From UBA1930 sp943368475 (GTDB lineage Bacteria > Bacteroidota > Bacteroidia > Chitinophagales > Chitinophagaceae), in contig CALRLF020000005.1 in NCBI GenBank assembly GCA_943368475.1, positions 40,664 through 104,663 on the forward strand: DNA of 64,000 nt. Direction: 5' to 3'. This document shows, piece by piece, positions 17,329-26,042 of the stretch. Below the pieces are notes generated by a model, which was not told where the DNA came from, did not search any database, and was given only the letters and a program-made list of their open reading frames with translations. Positions within the stretch are counted from its first letter, which is position 1. Every line of letters starts with the position of its first letter. Position numbers and translations under genes: made by a program.

Positions 17329-18333
17329 TTAGCCCAATACAGCTTTTCTAACCAAATTTATCGTCTTACTGGCACTTTCTCTAGCCTTTTCAGCTCCTTG
17401 TTTTATAATGCTTTCCAATAATTCGTGGTTACTTTGCAAGTCAGCTGCTTTTTCTCTAATAGGTTTAATAAAGCTAACCATATCTTCTGCCAACTGCTTT
17501 TTCATATCACCATAACGTATCACTACATTGCCTGCACTACTATTGTTAAAATCAGTTTCAAATTTTTCAACTGTATCAGCCGTACTCACAATTCTCATTA
17601 GTGTAAACAAGTTCTCAATATAGTCAGGCTTTACACTGTTAGGTTCTGCAGGACCGCTATCGGTTTTTGCTTTCATTATTTTTTTACGAACAATATCATC
17701 TTCATCTGCCAAATACAAGGTAGCCAATTGATTTTCACTCTTGCTCATTTTACCATTACCGTCTAAGCTTAAAATTTTGGTTAATTCACCACCATAATTA
17801 AACCCATACGGCAACGGAAAAACTTCGCCATAACGGTAATTAAAACGTTCAGCAAAATTTCTGGCCATTTCCATATGTTGCTCCTGATCTTTACCCACAG
17901 GCACTTTCACAGCTCTGTGAATTAGTATATCTGCTGCCTGCAAAACGGGATACGTCAGCAATCCAGCATTTACATTATCTGGATTTAAGCGTACTTTTTC
18001 TTTAAACGTTACTGTTTTTTCCAATTCCCCTTTATACGCCATCATATTTAAAAACAAATACAATTCTGCAATTTCAGGCACATCACTTTGCACATATAAA
18101 GAAACCTTGTTGGGGTCTAAACCACAAGCAATATTTTCAGCAACAACTCTAAGTACCGACTCTTTTAAAGTTTTAGTATCAGGATGTGTAGTTAATGCAT
18201 GCCAGTTGGCAACAAAAAAATAACAATCAAATTCGTCTTGCATACGAACATAATTACGCATTGCACCAAAATAATTTCCAAGGTGCAAAAATCCTGTGGG
18301 CCTAATGCCACTTAATACAACCTCTTTTGCCAT
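17329..18333 (-). CDS. trpS: Tryptophan--tRNA ligase
   Basis: TrpS charges tRNA-Trp with tryptophan. The 334-aa length is standard for the bacterial class Ic enzyme. The HIGH-type signature is HLGN at residues 17-20 within SGIRPTGFLHLGNY, and the KMSKS loop is intact as GKMSKSENQ near residue 195. GKDQEQHMEMAR is the usual tRNA- and tryptophan-binding helix. The ATG at 18333 lies 6 nt after a TATCTTCG promoter-like box. The gene is divergent from a conserved unknown gene across a 318-bp gap that holds a dispersed repeat. Confidence 0.96.
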   Translation of the reverse strand: MAKEVVLSGIRPTGFLHLGNYFGAMRNYVRMQDEFDCYFFVANWHALTTHPDTKTLKESVLRVVAENIACGLDPNKVSLYVQSDVPEIAELYLFLNMMAYKGELEKTVTFKEKVRLNPDNVNAGLLTYPVLQAADILIHRAVKVPVGKDQEQHMEMARNFAERFNYRYGEVFPLPYGFNYGGELTKILSLDGNGKMSKSENQLATLYLADEDDIVRKKIMKAKTDSGPAEPNSVKPDYIENLFTLMRIVSTADTVEKFETDFNNSSAGNVVIRYGDMKKQLAEDMVSFIKPIREKAADLQSNHELLESIIKQGAEKARESASKTINLVRKAVLG

Positions 18334-18339
18334 AGGCGG

Positions 18340-18347
18340 CGAAGATA
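18340..18347 (-). promoter_or_regulatory. Candidate trpS -7 promoter element
   Basis: TATCTTCG (minus strand) matches TAnnTTTG with one mismatch, is identical to the pfkA box, and ends 6 nt before the trpS ATG. No clear -33 TTG is present. Confidence 0.4.
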
Positions 18348-18428
18348 ATTAGGTTTTAGTTTCCTCATTTTTAGATTTTTGATTTTTAGTTTTTAGGCTT
18401 TCAATCTTTAGTTTTTTATAATTCAGTC

Positions 18429-18525
18429 TTGGGGCTTTCAGCAACACTTAAATCCCAACTGTAGTTCTGGCTTTCCCTACAATCCCCCGAAATAATCGGG
18501 GGTATTTTCGTTCAATCCAGCAGCC
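18429..18525 (+). repeat. Dispersed intergenic repeat family A, copy 1
   Basis: This roughly 97-bp element shares with 35935-36027 (opposite strand) the blocks GGGGCTnTCAGC, TAGTTCTGGCTTTC, TACAA and TCAATCCAGCAGCC in the same order and with near-equal spacing. Its centre is a perfect hairpin, ATCCCCCGA ... TCGGGGGTA, followed by TTTT. It sits between trpS and the 18652 gene. The rest of the 318-bp gap (18334-18651) is A/T-rich and shows no gene. Confidence 0.75.
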
Positions 18526-18651
18526 ATTTATCTACATCAACTATTCCAAACATGCGTTTGTACAATTAAAAACCTATTTCAACATTAAATTTCATCAACA
18601 GTAAAAACAATCACCATAGTTCTTTGTTATTTTCATACAAATTATTGAATT

Positions 18652-19143
18652 ATGGCTCAACCTTCATTTGAATTAGTAACTGCATTAAGAGAAACAGCAA
18701 CTCGTTTAAAAAATGGTGCCTACTATGCTTGGGGCAATCATGGTGGTTGCAATTGTGGTAATTTATTACAGGTAGTAACCCAACTAACTAAAGAAGAAAT
18801 TTTACAGTATGCACACAGTGGTATTGGCGAATGGACAGAATTGGCCGAAGAGTATTGTGGTATAACAAATGCTCCAATTAGTTTATTGCTTAAAAAACTA
18901 CAAGAATTGGGCTTAACCCCTACCGATATTCATAATTTAGAATACTTAGAAGACCGTGAAGTTTTAAATAATCTACCCGGTGGTTTCAAATGGTTAAAAA
19001 AGAATCTTCGAGAAGATGTAGTTGTGTACTTTGAAACCTATGCAAATTTGTTAGAAGAAAAATTAATCGACCAAATTCAAATTCCGGCAACATTATTTGC
19101 TACCAATAATTCTATTGTTAAAGAATTGGTAGAAGTTGAATAA
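18652..19143 (+). CDS. Conserved hypothetical protein with CNCGN motif
   Basis: I recognise this only as a type of protein seen in Bacteroidota, with no known function. The 163-aa product has no signal peptide or membrane helix and should be cytosolic. Near residues 28-37 it has a glycine/histidine/cysteine cluster (GNHGGCNCGNLLQ) that could bind a metal or be redox-active; a further lone cysteine follows in EEYCGI. The remainder is helical with many acidic residues (LLKKLQELGLTPTDIHNLEY). It lies alone on the plus strand behind a dispersed repeat and is convergent with the ClC channel gene. Confidence 0.7.
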   Translation: MAQPSFELVTALRETATRLKNGAYYAWGNHGGCNCGNLLQVVTQLTKEEILQYAHSGIGEWTELAEEYCGITNAPISLLLKKLQELGLTPTDIHNLEYLEDREVLNNLPGGFKWLKKNLREDVVVYFETYANLLEEKLIDQIQIPATLFATNNSIVKELVEVE

Positions 19144-19149
19144 TAAATG

Positions 19150-20487
19150 CTATTTATCAATGTATTTACCCCTAATGCGTTTCAGTATATCTTTAATTAA
19201 ATCCGTTCCCTTTGTTTTAGAAACACCTAAACGTTGTGTATCGTAAATACCTGTATAGCCACTACAATAATAGGCTACAAAACAGGCTACAGCATAATAT
19301 AAAATATAATCTCCCCCAAACAATTCAACGCCCATTATGCTGCAAGCAATGGGCGTATTTGTTGCAGCTGCAAACACTGCAATAAAACCAAGAGCAGCAA
19401 ATAAATCTACTGGAGCACCCAACATTACTGCAATAGTATTTCCTAAGGTTGCCCCAATAAAAAAGAGTGGGGTAACTTCTCCTCCTTTAAAGCCCATACC
19501 TAAGGTTATAACTGTAAGGAGTAGTTTCCAAAACCAACTCCAGTAAGTTGCACCACCTATAGTAAAAGCAGATATGATAGAAACGCCATTAGATTTTGAG
19601 GCATGTACACCCAAACCAATATAATCAGTTGTATGAAGCAGGTAACACAATGCAATGATTACAACTCCACCAATAGCTGGAATTAACCAAGCTTTTTTTA
19701 TATACTTTACACTACAATTTTTTATGGTGTTTTGTAATGCTGAAAACAAATAACCTACCAATCCAAAACAAATTCCGGCAAGTACTACCTTAAGCAACAA
19801 TATAACATCAACATGCAAGAAAGAAAAGAAAAGTGTTTCAACTTGTTTATAATTCACAACATAAATAGTATGTTTAATTCCCCATGCAGTGCAAGTAACA
19901 TCTGCTAAAATACTGGCCATTAAACAGGGTAACAAAGCATTGTAATGAATAGTACCTATGGCTATAACCTCCAATGCAAAAATTGCTCCTGTAACAGGTG
20001 TTCCAAATACAGCACCAAAACCAGCAGCAATACCAGCCATTAATAAAATACGTGTATCTGCTTTTTCTAATTTTAACCAGCGTGCCAACAATGCAGCCAT
20101 ACTTCCACCCATTTGTACAGCAGTTCCTTCTCTTCCAGCTGAGCCACCAAATAAATGCGTTATCAGTGTAGTTATTAAAACCAAAGGCGTCATTCTTGCA
20201 GGTACACCACTACCAGGTTCATGAATTTCTTGTATAATTAAATTATTACCAGCAGCGGCATTTTTACCTGCTATTTTGTATAAAAAATAAATTAATACAC
20301 CAGCAATGGGAAGTAAAAAGAGTAACCATTCATTTTGATGACGAATCTTGGTTACTAAATCTAATAACCATAAAAAGAGTGCAACCAAAGAACCCACCAA
20401 TATCGAAATTGGCAATACCAATAAAAACCACTTTAATAAAAATTGTACAATTGAAACTTGCTCGAATGAGTTTTTTAACTTAAGCAT
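19150..20487 (-). CDS. ClC-family voltage-gated chloride channel
   Basis: The 445-aa protein has the multi-helix layout of ClC channels and Cl-/H+ exchangers. The second conserved region reads GSAGREGTAVQMGG, containing the gating glutamate of GREG. The third region reads GMGFKGGEVTPLFFIGA, where GFKGGEVTPL replaces the more usual GxFxP. ClC proteins move chloride through the inner membrane, some in exchange for protons. There are no C-terminal CBS domains. Transporter versus channel behaviour cannot be settled here. The gene faces the 18652 gene with a 6-bp gap. Confidence 0.88.
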   Translation of the reverse strand: MLKLKNSFEQVSIVQFLLKWFLLVLPISILVGSLVALFLWLLDLVTKIRHQNEWLLFLLPIAGVLIYFLYKIAGKNAAAGNNLIIQEIHEPGSGVPARMTPLVLITTLITHLFGGSAGREGTAVQMGGSMAALLARWLKLEKADTRILLMAGIAAGFGAVFGTPVTGAIFALEVIAIGTIHYNALLPCLMASILADVTCTAWGIKHTIYVVNYKQVETLFFSFLHVDVILLLKVVLAGICFGLVGYLFSALQNTIKNCSVKYIKKAWLIPAIGGVVIIALCYLLHTTDYIGLGVHASKSNGVSIISAFTIGGATYWSWFWKLLLTVITLGMGFKGGEVTPLFFIGATLGNTIAVMLGAPVDLFAALGFIAVFAAATNTPIACSIMGVELFGGDYILYYAVACFVAYYCSGYTGIYDTQRLGVSKTKGTDLIKDILKRIRGKYIDK

Positions 20488-20619
20488 ATCCTACAAATAT
20501 TTACAGACGAAAATTGCCGTTTCTTATAAAGCAACTATTTGTAGGTGCCATTAGCTTTTAGATAACTAAAAACGGTTAATTAGGAAGACACCATTTCCTT
20601 AATGAAACGAATTTAAGTA

Positions 20620-20649
20620 AAAAGACAATCCGTTAGAAGATTGTCTTTT
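20620..20649 (-). terminator. Terminator of tRNA-Pro
   Basis: An 11-bp stem (AAAAGACAATC with GATTGTCTTTT, 8-nt loop) on the minus strand ends in TTTTTA. It begins 12 nt after the tRNA 3' end. Confidence 0.8.
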
Positions 20650-20660
20650 GGGAAGTAATG

Positions 20661-20734
20661 TCGGGTGAACTGGATTCGAACCAGCGACCTCTTGCACCCC
20701 ATACAAGTATTCTACCGGGCTGAACTACCACCCG
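20661..20734 (-). tRNA. tRNA-Pro (anticodon GGG)
   Basis: On the minus strand the acceptor arm is CGGGTGG with TCACCCG, giving the C1-G72 pair typical of bacterial tRNA-Pro, with discriminator A at 20661. The D arm is GTTC/GAAT, the anticodon stem CTTGT/GCAAG has loop ATGGGGT (anticodon GGG), and the T arm GCTGG/CCAGT has loop TTCGAAT. It reads CCC and CCU proline codons. CCA is not encoded. Confidence 0.95.
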
Positions 20735-20818
20735 AGCCTAAACTTTCGTTTATTGGGCTGCAAATATAAGATCAAAAGAAATTTTACAAGTATATTGCAC
20801 GAAATTTTTACCTAGCAT

Positions 20819-22081
20819 ATGAAGGTTCTTTTTAGGAAGGTTTTAATTGCAGATGTCAACAGCCCTTATAACGGAATGGTTAAAGATATTCTCATCAATA
20901 ACCAACATATTGAAGCTATTGCAAACGATATAAATGAACAAGCTGATACGGTTGTTGAAGAAGCCAATACAATTATTTCGAATGGTTGGGTAGATTGCTT
21001 TGCTCATTTTTGTGACCCCGGTTTCGAGTACAGAGAAACCTTAGAAACAGGGGCATCTGCTGCTGTAGCTGGTGGTTTTACACAGGTTTTTGTATTGCCC
21101 AATACCAACCCAGTTTTACACAGTAAATCTCAAGTGGAGTATGTTGCTCAAAAAACAAAATCACTTCCACTAAATATTCACCCTTTAGGAGCTATTACAA
21201 AAAATATTGAAGGCAAAGATTTGGCCGAAATGTATGATATGCAGGCAAGTGGAGCCATTGCATTTAGCGATGGATTGCAACCTGTACAAACACCTGGCTT
21301 ATTACTTAAAGCTTTGCAATATGTAAAAGCATTTGATGGTGTTGTTATACAAATGCCCATTGATAAATCGATAGGTGCAAATGGACTAATGAATGAAGGA
21401 ATTACTTCAACACAATTGGGTTTACCCGGCATACCAGCAATTGCAGAAGAAATAATGGTTAAACGTGATATAGATTTATTGAGATACACCCAAAGTAAAC
21501 TACACATAACAGGTATTAGCACTGCCAATACTTTGGCATTTATTAAAGCTGCTAAAGCTGAAGGCTTGCAAATAAGTTGTAGCGTTACTCCTTACCACTT
21601 ATTTTTTTGTGATGAGGATTTAAACGATTACAATACCCATTTAAAAGTGAACCCTCCTTTACGTTCTAAGGCAGATATGCTAGCACTAAGAGCAGGAATT
21701 GAAGATGGTACGATTGATTGTATAGCTACACACCATATTCCTCAAAACTGGGATAGTAAAGTGTGTGAATTTGAATATGCCAAAAATGGTATGATTGGTT
21801 TACAAACAGCTTTTGCAATACTGAATGAAGCTATGCCCACATTGAACAATGCTACGCTTGCAAATATTTTAAGTAACAATGCTGCTAAAATATTTGCTTT
21901 ACCAACAACCAGTATTACAGAGGGCTCCATTGCCAACTGCACCCTTTTTACAAAAGAGCAACATACATTGGTGGTTAAGGAAAACAATAAAAGCAAATCG
22001 TTTAATACACCATTCGCTAACCAAACACTGAAAGGAAAAGTAATTGGCGTATTTACAAAAGGAAGTTTACATTTAAACTAA
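20819..22081 (+). CDS. Dihydroorotase-like protein with degenerate active site
   Basis: The 420-aa protein aligns over its length with class I dihydroorotases of pyrimidine synthesis, but key catalytic residues are replaced. The DxHxHxR motif reads DCFAHFC (residues 59-65), so the first metal His is F61 and the Arg is C65. The DHAPH motif reads HHIPQ (305-309), losing the catalytic Asp. The other His ligands also appear lost (MPID, ITGIST), while AFSDG keeps its Asp. This divergent form is, as far as I know, widespread in Bacteroidota, and may be a pseudo-dihydroorotase that partners aspartate carbamoyltransferase or has a new role. It is 4 nt from the DUF4199 gene and likely in one operon with it and the glycosyltransferase. 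Confidence 0.8.
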   Translation: MKVLFRKVLIADVNSPYNGMVKDILINNQHIEAIANDINEQADTVVEEANTIISNGWVDCFAHFCDPGFEYRETLETGASAAVAGGFTQVFVLPNTNPVLHSKSQVEYVAQKTKSLPLNIHPLGAITKNIEGKDLAEMYDMQASGAIAFSDGLQPVQTPGLLLKALQYVKAFDGVVIQMPIDKSIGANGLMNEGITSTQLGLPGIPAIAEEIMVKRDIDLLRYTQSKLHITGISTANTLAFIKAAKAEGLQISCSVTPYHLFFCDEDLNDYNTHLKVNPPLRSKADMLALRAGIEDGTIDCIATHHIPQNWDSKVCEFEYAKNGMIGLQTAFAILNEAMPTLNNATLANILSNNAAKIFALPTTSITEGSIANCTLFTKEQHTLVVKENNKSKSFNTPFANQTLKGKVIGVFTKGSLHLN

Positions 22082-22085
22082 AAAC

Positions 22086-22601
22086 ATGGAAACAAAACAA
22101 ACAACACCAGCAATGCAAGGTTTAATTATTGCATTAATTTTAATTGCATTTGGCTTAATTACACATTTCGCAGGATTAAGTACAATGAAAAGTTTAGGCT
22201 ATATTCAATATGCAATTTTAGGGGGTGGTTTAATTTGGTGCTGCGTCACTTATGCCAAACAAAACGATGGCAATGTTACTTTTGGCAATACGTTTGCACA
22301 TGGATTTAAAGTAACAGCAGCCACAACTGGAATATTTGCGGTGTACACTTTTTTAGCTTTAAAGTTTATTACTCCAGAAATCGTAGATATTGCTTTGGAC
22401 CAAGCTAGAACTGCAATGGCTGAACAAAAGAAAATGAGTGATAGCGACATCAACGATGCCATCAACATGTCTAAGAAATTCTTTATGCCGTTTGCAATTG
22501 CAGGTATCATTGTAATGTTTTTAATTTTCGGTTGCATCTTCTCTTTAATAGGAGCTGCTGTTGCAAAAAAGAACCCCAATTTTAATCCCTTAGAACAGTA
22601 A
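22086..22601 (+). CDS. DUF4199-domain membrane protein
   Basis: The 171-aa protein has four predicted membrane helices (about residues 12-30, 38-56, 75-95 and 137-160). The hydrophilic loop between the last two holds DQARTAMAEQKKMSDSD. The pattern (ILGGGLIWCCV, FGNTFAHGFKVT, IFSLIGAAVAKKNP) matches DUF4199, a family of unknown function common in Bacteroidota. It starts 4 nt after the dihydroorotase-like gene and ends 1 nt before the next ATG, so the three genes are surely cotranscribed. The tight linkage may hint at a shared role, but none is known to me. Confidence 0.8.
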   Translation: METKQTTPAMQGLIIALILIAFGLITHFAGLSTMKSLGYIQYAILGGGLIWCCVTYAKQNDGNVTFGNTFAHGFKVTAATTGIFAVYTFLALKFITPEIVDIALDQARTAMAEQKKMSDSDINDAINMSKKFFMPFAIAGIIVMFLIFGCIFSLIGAAVAKKNPNFNPLEQ

Positions 22602-22602
22602 A

Positions 22603-23544
22603 ATGGATCTCTCAATCATCATCCCATTATTTAACGAAGAAGAATCACTGCCCGAATTAAGTGAATGGATTGTTCGTGTAATGCATGCAAACAATTACAC
22701 CTATGAAGTAATTATGGTAGATGATGGAAGTATTGACAACAGCTGGAATGTTATTGAAAATATTGCTACTGCCAATCCTAATTTTAAAGGAATTAAGTTT
22801 CAACGCAATTATGGTAAAAGTGGAGCATTGAATGAAGGCTTTAAAGCAGCACAAGGCGATGTAGTGATTACTATGGATGCAGATATGCAAGATAGTCCTG
22901 ATGAAATACCAGAACTGAGAAGAATGATTGTAGAAGGTGGTTTTGATATAGTGAGTGGCTGGAAACAAAAACGATACGACCCAATAACCAAAACAATTCC
23001 AACCAAATTATTTAATGCTGCAACACGTTGGAGCAGTGGTATACACAACTTACACGATTTTAATTGCGGACTAAAAGCCTACAAATTAAAAGTGGTAAAA
23101 AGCATTGAAGTATATGGCGAAATGCACAGGTATATTCCTGTAATTGCCAAATGGGCTGGCTTTAGAAAAATTGGTGAAAAAGTAGTGGAGCATAGGGCTA
23201 GAAAATATGGTGTTACCAAATTCGGATGGGAAAGATTTATTAATGGTTTTTTAGATTTAGCAACCATTAGTTTCGTTAGTAAGTTTGGCAAACGCCCCAT
23301 GCATTTTTTTGGTTTATATGGAACACTTTGTTTTATGATTGGTTTTTTAATGAGCTTCTATTTAATTGTAGCAAAATTTTTTACAACCGATTTTGCTTTA
23401 ACTAATAGACCTTCATTTTACATAGCATTAACTGTAATGATTATTGGTATGCAACTTTTTTTAGCAGGATTTATTGCTGAATTGGTTGGTAGAAATGCAC
23501 CTGAAAGAAACAGCTATTTGATTGAGAAAAAACTGGGCATATAA
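22603..23544 (+). CDS. Family 2 glycosyltransferase, membrane-bound (DPM1/GtrB type)
   Basis: The 313-aa protein has a GT-A domain in its first 230 residues: an N-terminal nucleotide site (DLSIIIPLFNEEESLPEL), VDDGSIDNSW, and the metal motif TMDADMQDSP (DxD). Two membrane helices follow (about 234-258 and 270-295). This layout is that of polyprenyl-phosphate glycosyltransferases, which load a sugar onto undecaprenyl or dolichyl phosphate for cell-envelope glycans. The sugar donor cannot be named. It follows the DUF4199 gene by one base and ends that unit; a repeat element lies between it and the next glycosyltransferase. Confidence 0.88.
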   Translation: MDLSIIIPLFNEEESLPELSEWIVRVMHANNYTYEVIMVDDGSIDNSWNVIENIATANPNFKGIKFQRNYGKSGALNEGFKAAQGDVVITMDADMQDSPDEIPELRRMIVEGGFDIVSGWKQKRYDPITKTIPTKLFNAATRWSSGIHNLHDFNCGLKAYKLKVVKSIEVYGEMHRYIPVIAKWAGFRKIGEKVVEHRARKYGVTKFGWERFINGFLDLATISFVSKFGKRPMHFFGLYGTLCFMIGFLMSFYLIVAKFFTTDFALTNRPSFYIALTVMIIGMQLFLAGFIAELVGRNAPERNSYLIEKKLGI

Positions 23545-23569
23545 TTGTTGAGTAACGTTATAAAAGCTT

Positions 23570-23616
23570 AAGGGTGCGACGCTACTAAAGTTAAATTGAA
23601 ATACAAAAGCTGGTTA
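23570..23616 (+). repeat. Dispersed repeat family B, copy 1
   Basis: This 47-nt element starts AAGGGTGCGACGC and ends near GCTGGTTA. It matches the copy at 38280-38326 (minus strand), which has AAGTGTGCGACGC, the shared AGTT and TTGAAATA blocks, and GCTGGTTGC, at the same total length. It ends 26 nt before the GTG start of the next gene. Confidence 0.65.
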
Positions 23617-23642
23617 TAAAAAAATCTAATACAACAAACTTC

Positions 23643-24794
23643 GTGTCATCAGTGTTCCATCCTCAAAAAGTAATTATCATTGGCCCAGCTCACCCATTAC
23701 GTGGTGGATTGGCTTCGTTTGACGAACGATTGGCAAGGCAATTTAAGCATGAAGGATTTGATACAACCATTTATACATTTTCATTACAATACCCCAACTT
23801 TTTATTCCCAGGAACCACACAATATTCAAGTGAACCTGCACCTACTGATATTAAAATTAAAGTTTGTATCAACTCTGTTAATCCAGTAAACTGGTTGCAG
23901 GTTGGCAATGAACTTAACAAAATAAAGCCCGATTTAATTGTTGTTCGTTATTGGTTACCATTTATGGGACCTTGTTTAGGTACTATTTTAAGACAAGTAA
24001 AAAAGAACAACCACACAAAAGTGGTTTGTATTGCCGATAATGTTATTCCACACGAAAAACGCCCAGGTGACAAACCATTTACAGCTTACTTTTTTAAACC
24101 AGTAGATGCTTTTGTTACTATGAGTGAAAAAGTGATGGAAGACTTACGTCTATTCACTCATAAACCTGCACACCAAATTGTGCATCCACTATACGACAAT
24201 TTTGGAGAAGGATTATCGAAGCAAGCAGCTAGAAAACATTTAGGGTTACCTGAACAAGAAAAAATAATTCTTTTTTTTGGTTTTATTCGAAAATACAAAG
24301 GCTTAGATTTATTGCTAGAAGCAATGCAATTAATCGTAAATCAGCAATCAGAAATTTCAAATGTCAAATTACTTATTGCTGGTGAATTTTACGAAGACAA
24401 AAAACAATACGAAGACCAAATCGAACAACTGGGTATTGCAGCTTCTTTAATTTTACGAACCGATTTCATTGCCGATAGTGAAGTGAAATTTTATTTAAGT
24501 TCCGCCGATTTTGTGATTCAGCCCTATCGAAATGCTACACAAAGTGGCGTTACCCCCCTAGCCTATCACTTTAATAAACCCATGTTGGTTACCAATGTTG
24601 GAGGTTTGCCCGATTTAGTGCCCGATAAAAAAGTGGGCTTAGTGGCAGAACCTAATGCACAAGCCATTGCAACCAAGATTGAAGAATTATATTCATTAGG
24701 AGAGAATTTCTTTTTGCCACACTTATTAGAAGAAAAGAAAAAATACAGTTGGGCAGTTTTAACTGAAAAAATAAAACAGCTAGCAAATATTTAG
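23643..24794 (+). CDS. GT-B fold glycosyltransferase (GT1/GT4 type)
   Basis: The 383-aa protein looks like a family 4 retaining glycosyltransferase. The N-terminal domain has the glycine-rich PAHPLRGGLASF loop. The C-terminal domain opens with IILFFGFIRKYKGLDLLLEA, contains the acidic E-x7-E-like segment SGVTPLAYHFNKPMLVTNVGG, and ends with a helix returning to the first domain. These enzymes transfer sugars from nucleotide donors, usually for LPS or exopolysaccharide; the substrate is unknown. The start is GTG at 23643 (MSSVFHPQKVIIIG), with no ATG in the vicinity. It is cytosolic or peripheral. It may belong with the preceding glycosyltransferase, but a 98-nt gap with a repeat separates them. 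Confidence 0.82.
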   Translation: MSSVFHPQKVIIIGPAHPLRGGLASFDERLARQFKHEGFDTTIYTFSLQYPNFLFPGTTQYSSEPAPTDIKIKVCINSVNPVNWLQVGNELNKIKPDLIVVRYWLPFMGPCLGTILRQVKKNNHTKVVCIADNVIPHEKRPGDKPFTAYFFKPVDAFVTMSEKVMEDLRLFTHKPAHQIVHPLYDNFGEGLSKQAARKHLGLPEQEKIILFFGFIRKYKGLDLLLEAMQLIVNQQSEISNVKLLIAGEFYEDKKQYEDQIEQLGIAASLILRTDFIADSEVKFYLSSADFVIQPYRNATQSGVTPLAYHFNKPMLVTNVGGLPDLVPDKKVGLVAEPNAQAIATKIEELYSLGENFFLPHLLEEKKKYSWAVLTEKIKQLANI

Positions 24795-24905
24795 ACCTAT
24801 TAAATTATAGCATGGCTGTTTTACCGATAATTCTTTTTCTTTTACCCATAAAAACGTTTGTGGTGCTTTCATTGCTCTAGTTTTAATTATCCCAAATAAT
24901 TTACA

Positions 24906-26042
24906 TTGAAAGAACGTAAAAAAATAATCACTATTGCTATACACATTGCTGTATGGATTTGCTTTTTTTGTTTACCCTATATCTTTTCTCCCCAACCAAA
25001 AGAAATCACAGCAAGTATTACCAAATATATGGTTACACTTTTTGTTACCATTAATGCTTTTTTATTGGCATTTTATTATTTAAATACCTTAGTACTCATA
25101 CCGAAGCTCCTATTCAAGAAAAAGTGGATTGTCTATTTAGTAAGTATTGCTGCATGTTTAACATTATTTATTTATGCTCCTAGAGAAATTACACATTTAA
25201 TAACTGGTAATTCTGAAGACGATATAAGAGAAGAGATGCGTCAGGAATTTAGACAACGCAGAAACAATTTTAAAGAAAATAAAGATAGCATTTCTAAATT
25301 TTCGGAGCCAAAAAAGGATAGTAAAAGGAAGTCGCCTAAAAATGAATTCAGGTATTTTCCTGGTTCGTTTGTAGTATTTTTATTGGTATTAACTATTGGC
25401 ATTTGTATCACATCCATACAACAATGGTTACGGGTAGAACATACCAAAGAAAAAATTGAGCATGAAAAACTAAATACAGAATTATCCTTTTTAAAAACAC
25501 AAGTAAACCCACATTTCTTTTTTAATACACTGAATAATATTTATTCTCTAGCGGTTGTACAAAGCGATAAAACTGCTCCGGCCGTATTGAAACTTTCATC
25601 AATAATGCGGTATATACTTACAGAAACGCAAACAGATAAAGTACCATTAGAAAATGAAATTGATTTTCTAAAAAATTATATCGATTTACAATTGGTTCGT
25701 TTAACTGATAAAGTAAAAGTAAACTTCGAGATTTCGGGTAACACAATCAATAAAAACATTGCTCCATTATTGTTTATTCCTTTTGTAGAAAACGCTTTTA
25801 AATATGGGGTTAGTACCAAAGACAATTCAGAAATTGACATTCATTTAATAGCAACTGGCAATACTGTTGAATTAGACGTAACCAATACCATAGTACATAA
25901 AGCCAATAGCATGGATACAACAGGTATTGGTATAAACAATGTGAAGAGACGTTTAATTTTATCTTATCCCGATAAACACACTTTATATGTTTCTGACAAC
26001 AACAATACTTTTAAAGTTCATTTAGTAATTGATATAGCATGA
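24906..26042 (+). CDS. LytS/YehU-type sensor histidine kinase
   Basis: The 378-aa kinase has four membrane helices in its N-terminal 180 residues, with a charged loop of about 50 residues (EEMRQEFRQRRNN) between helices 3 and 4, but no recognised sensor domain. The His_kinase domain begins with the phosphorylation motif NPHFFFNTLNNIYSL (His about residue 203) and ends in a HATPase region with FVENAFKYGV and GIGINNVKRR. It should phosphorylate the LytTR regulator, whose gene overlaps its end by 4 nt (ATGA). The start is TTG at 24906. What it senses cannot be seen. Confidence 0.9.
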   Translation: MKERKKIITIAIHIAVWICFFCLPYIFSPQPKEITASITKYMVTLFVTINAFLLAFYYLNTLVLIPKLLFKKKWIVYLVSIAACLTLFIYAPREITHLITGNSEDDIREEMRQEFRQRRNNFKENKDSISKFSEPKKDSKRKSPKNEFRYFPGSFVVFLLVLTIGICITSIQQWLRVEHTKEKIEHEKLNTELSFLKTQVNPHFFFNTLNNIYSLAVVQSDKTAPAVLKLSSIMRYILTETQTDKVPLENEIDFLKNYIDLQLVRLTDKVKVNFEISGNTINKNIAPLLFIPFVENAFKYGVSTKDNSEIDIHLIATGNTVELDVTNTIVHKANSMDTTGIGINNVKRRLILSYPDKHTLYVSDNNNTFKVHLVIDIA

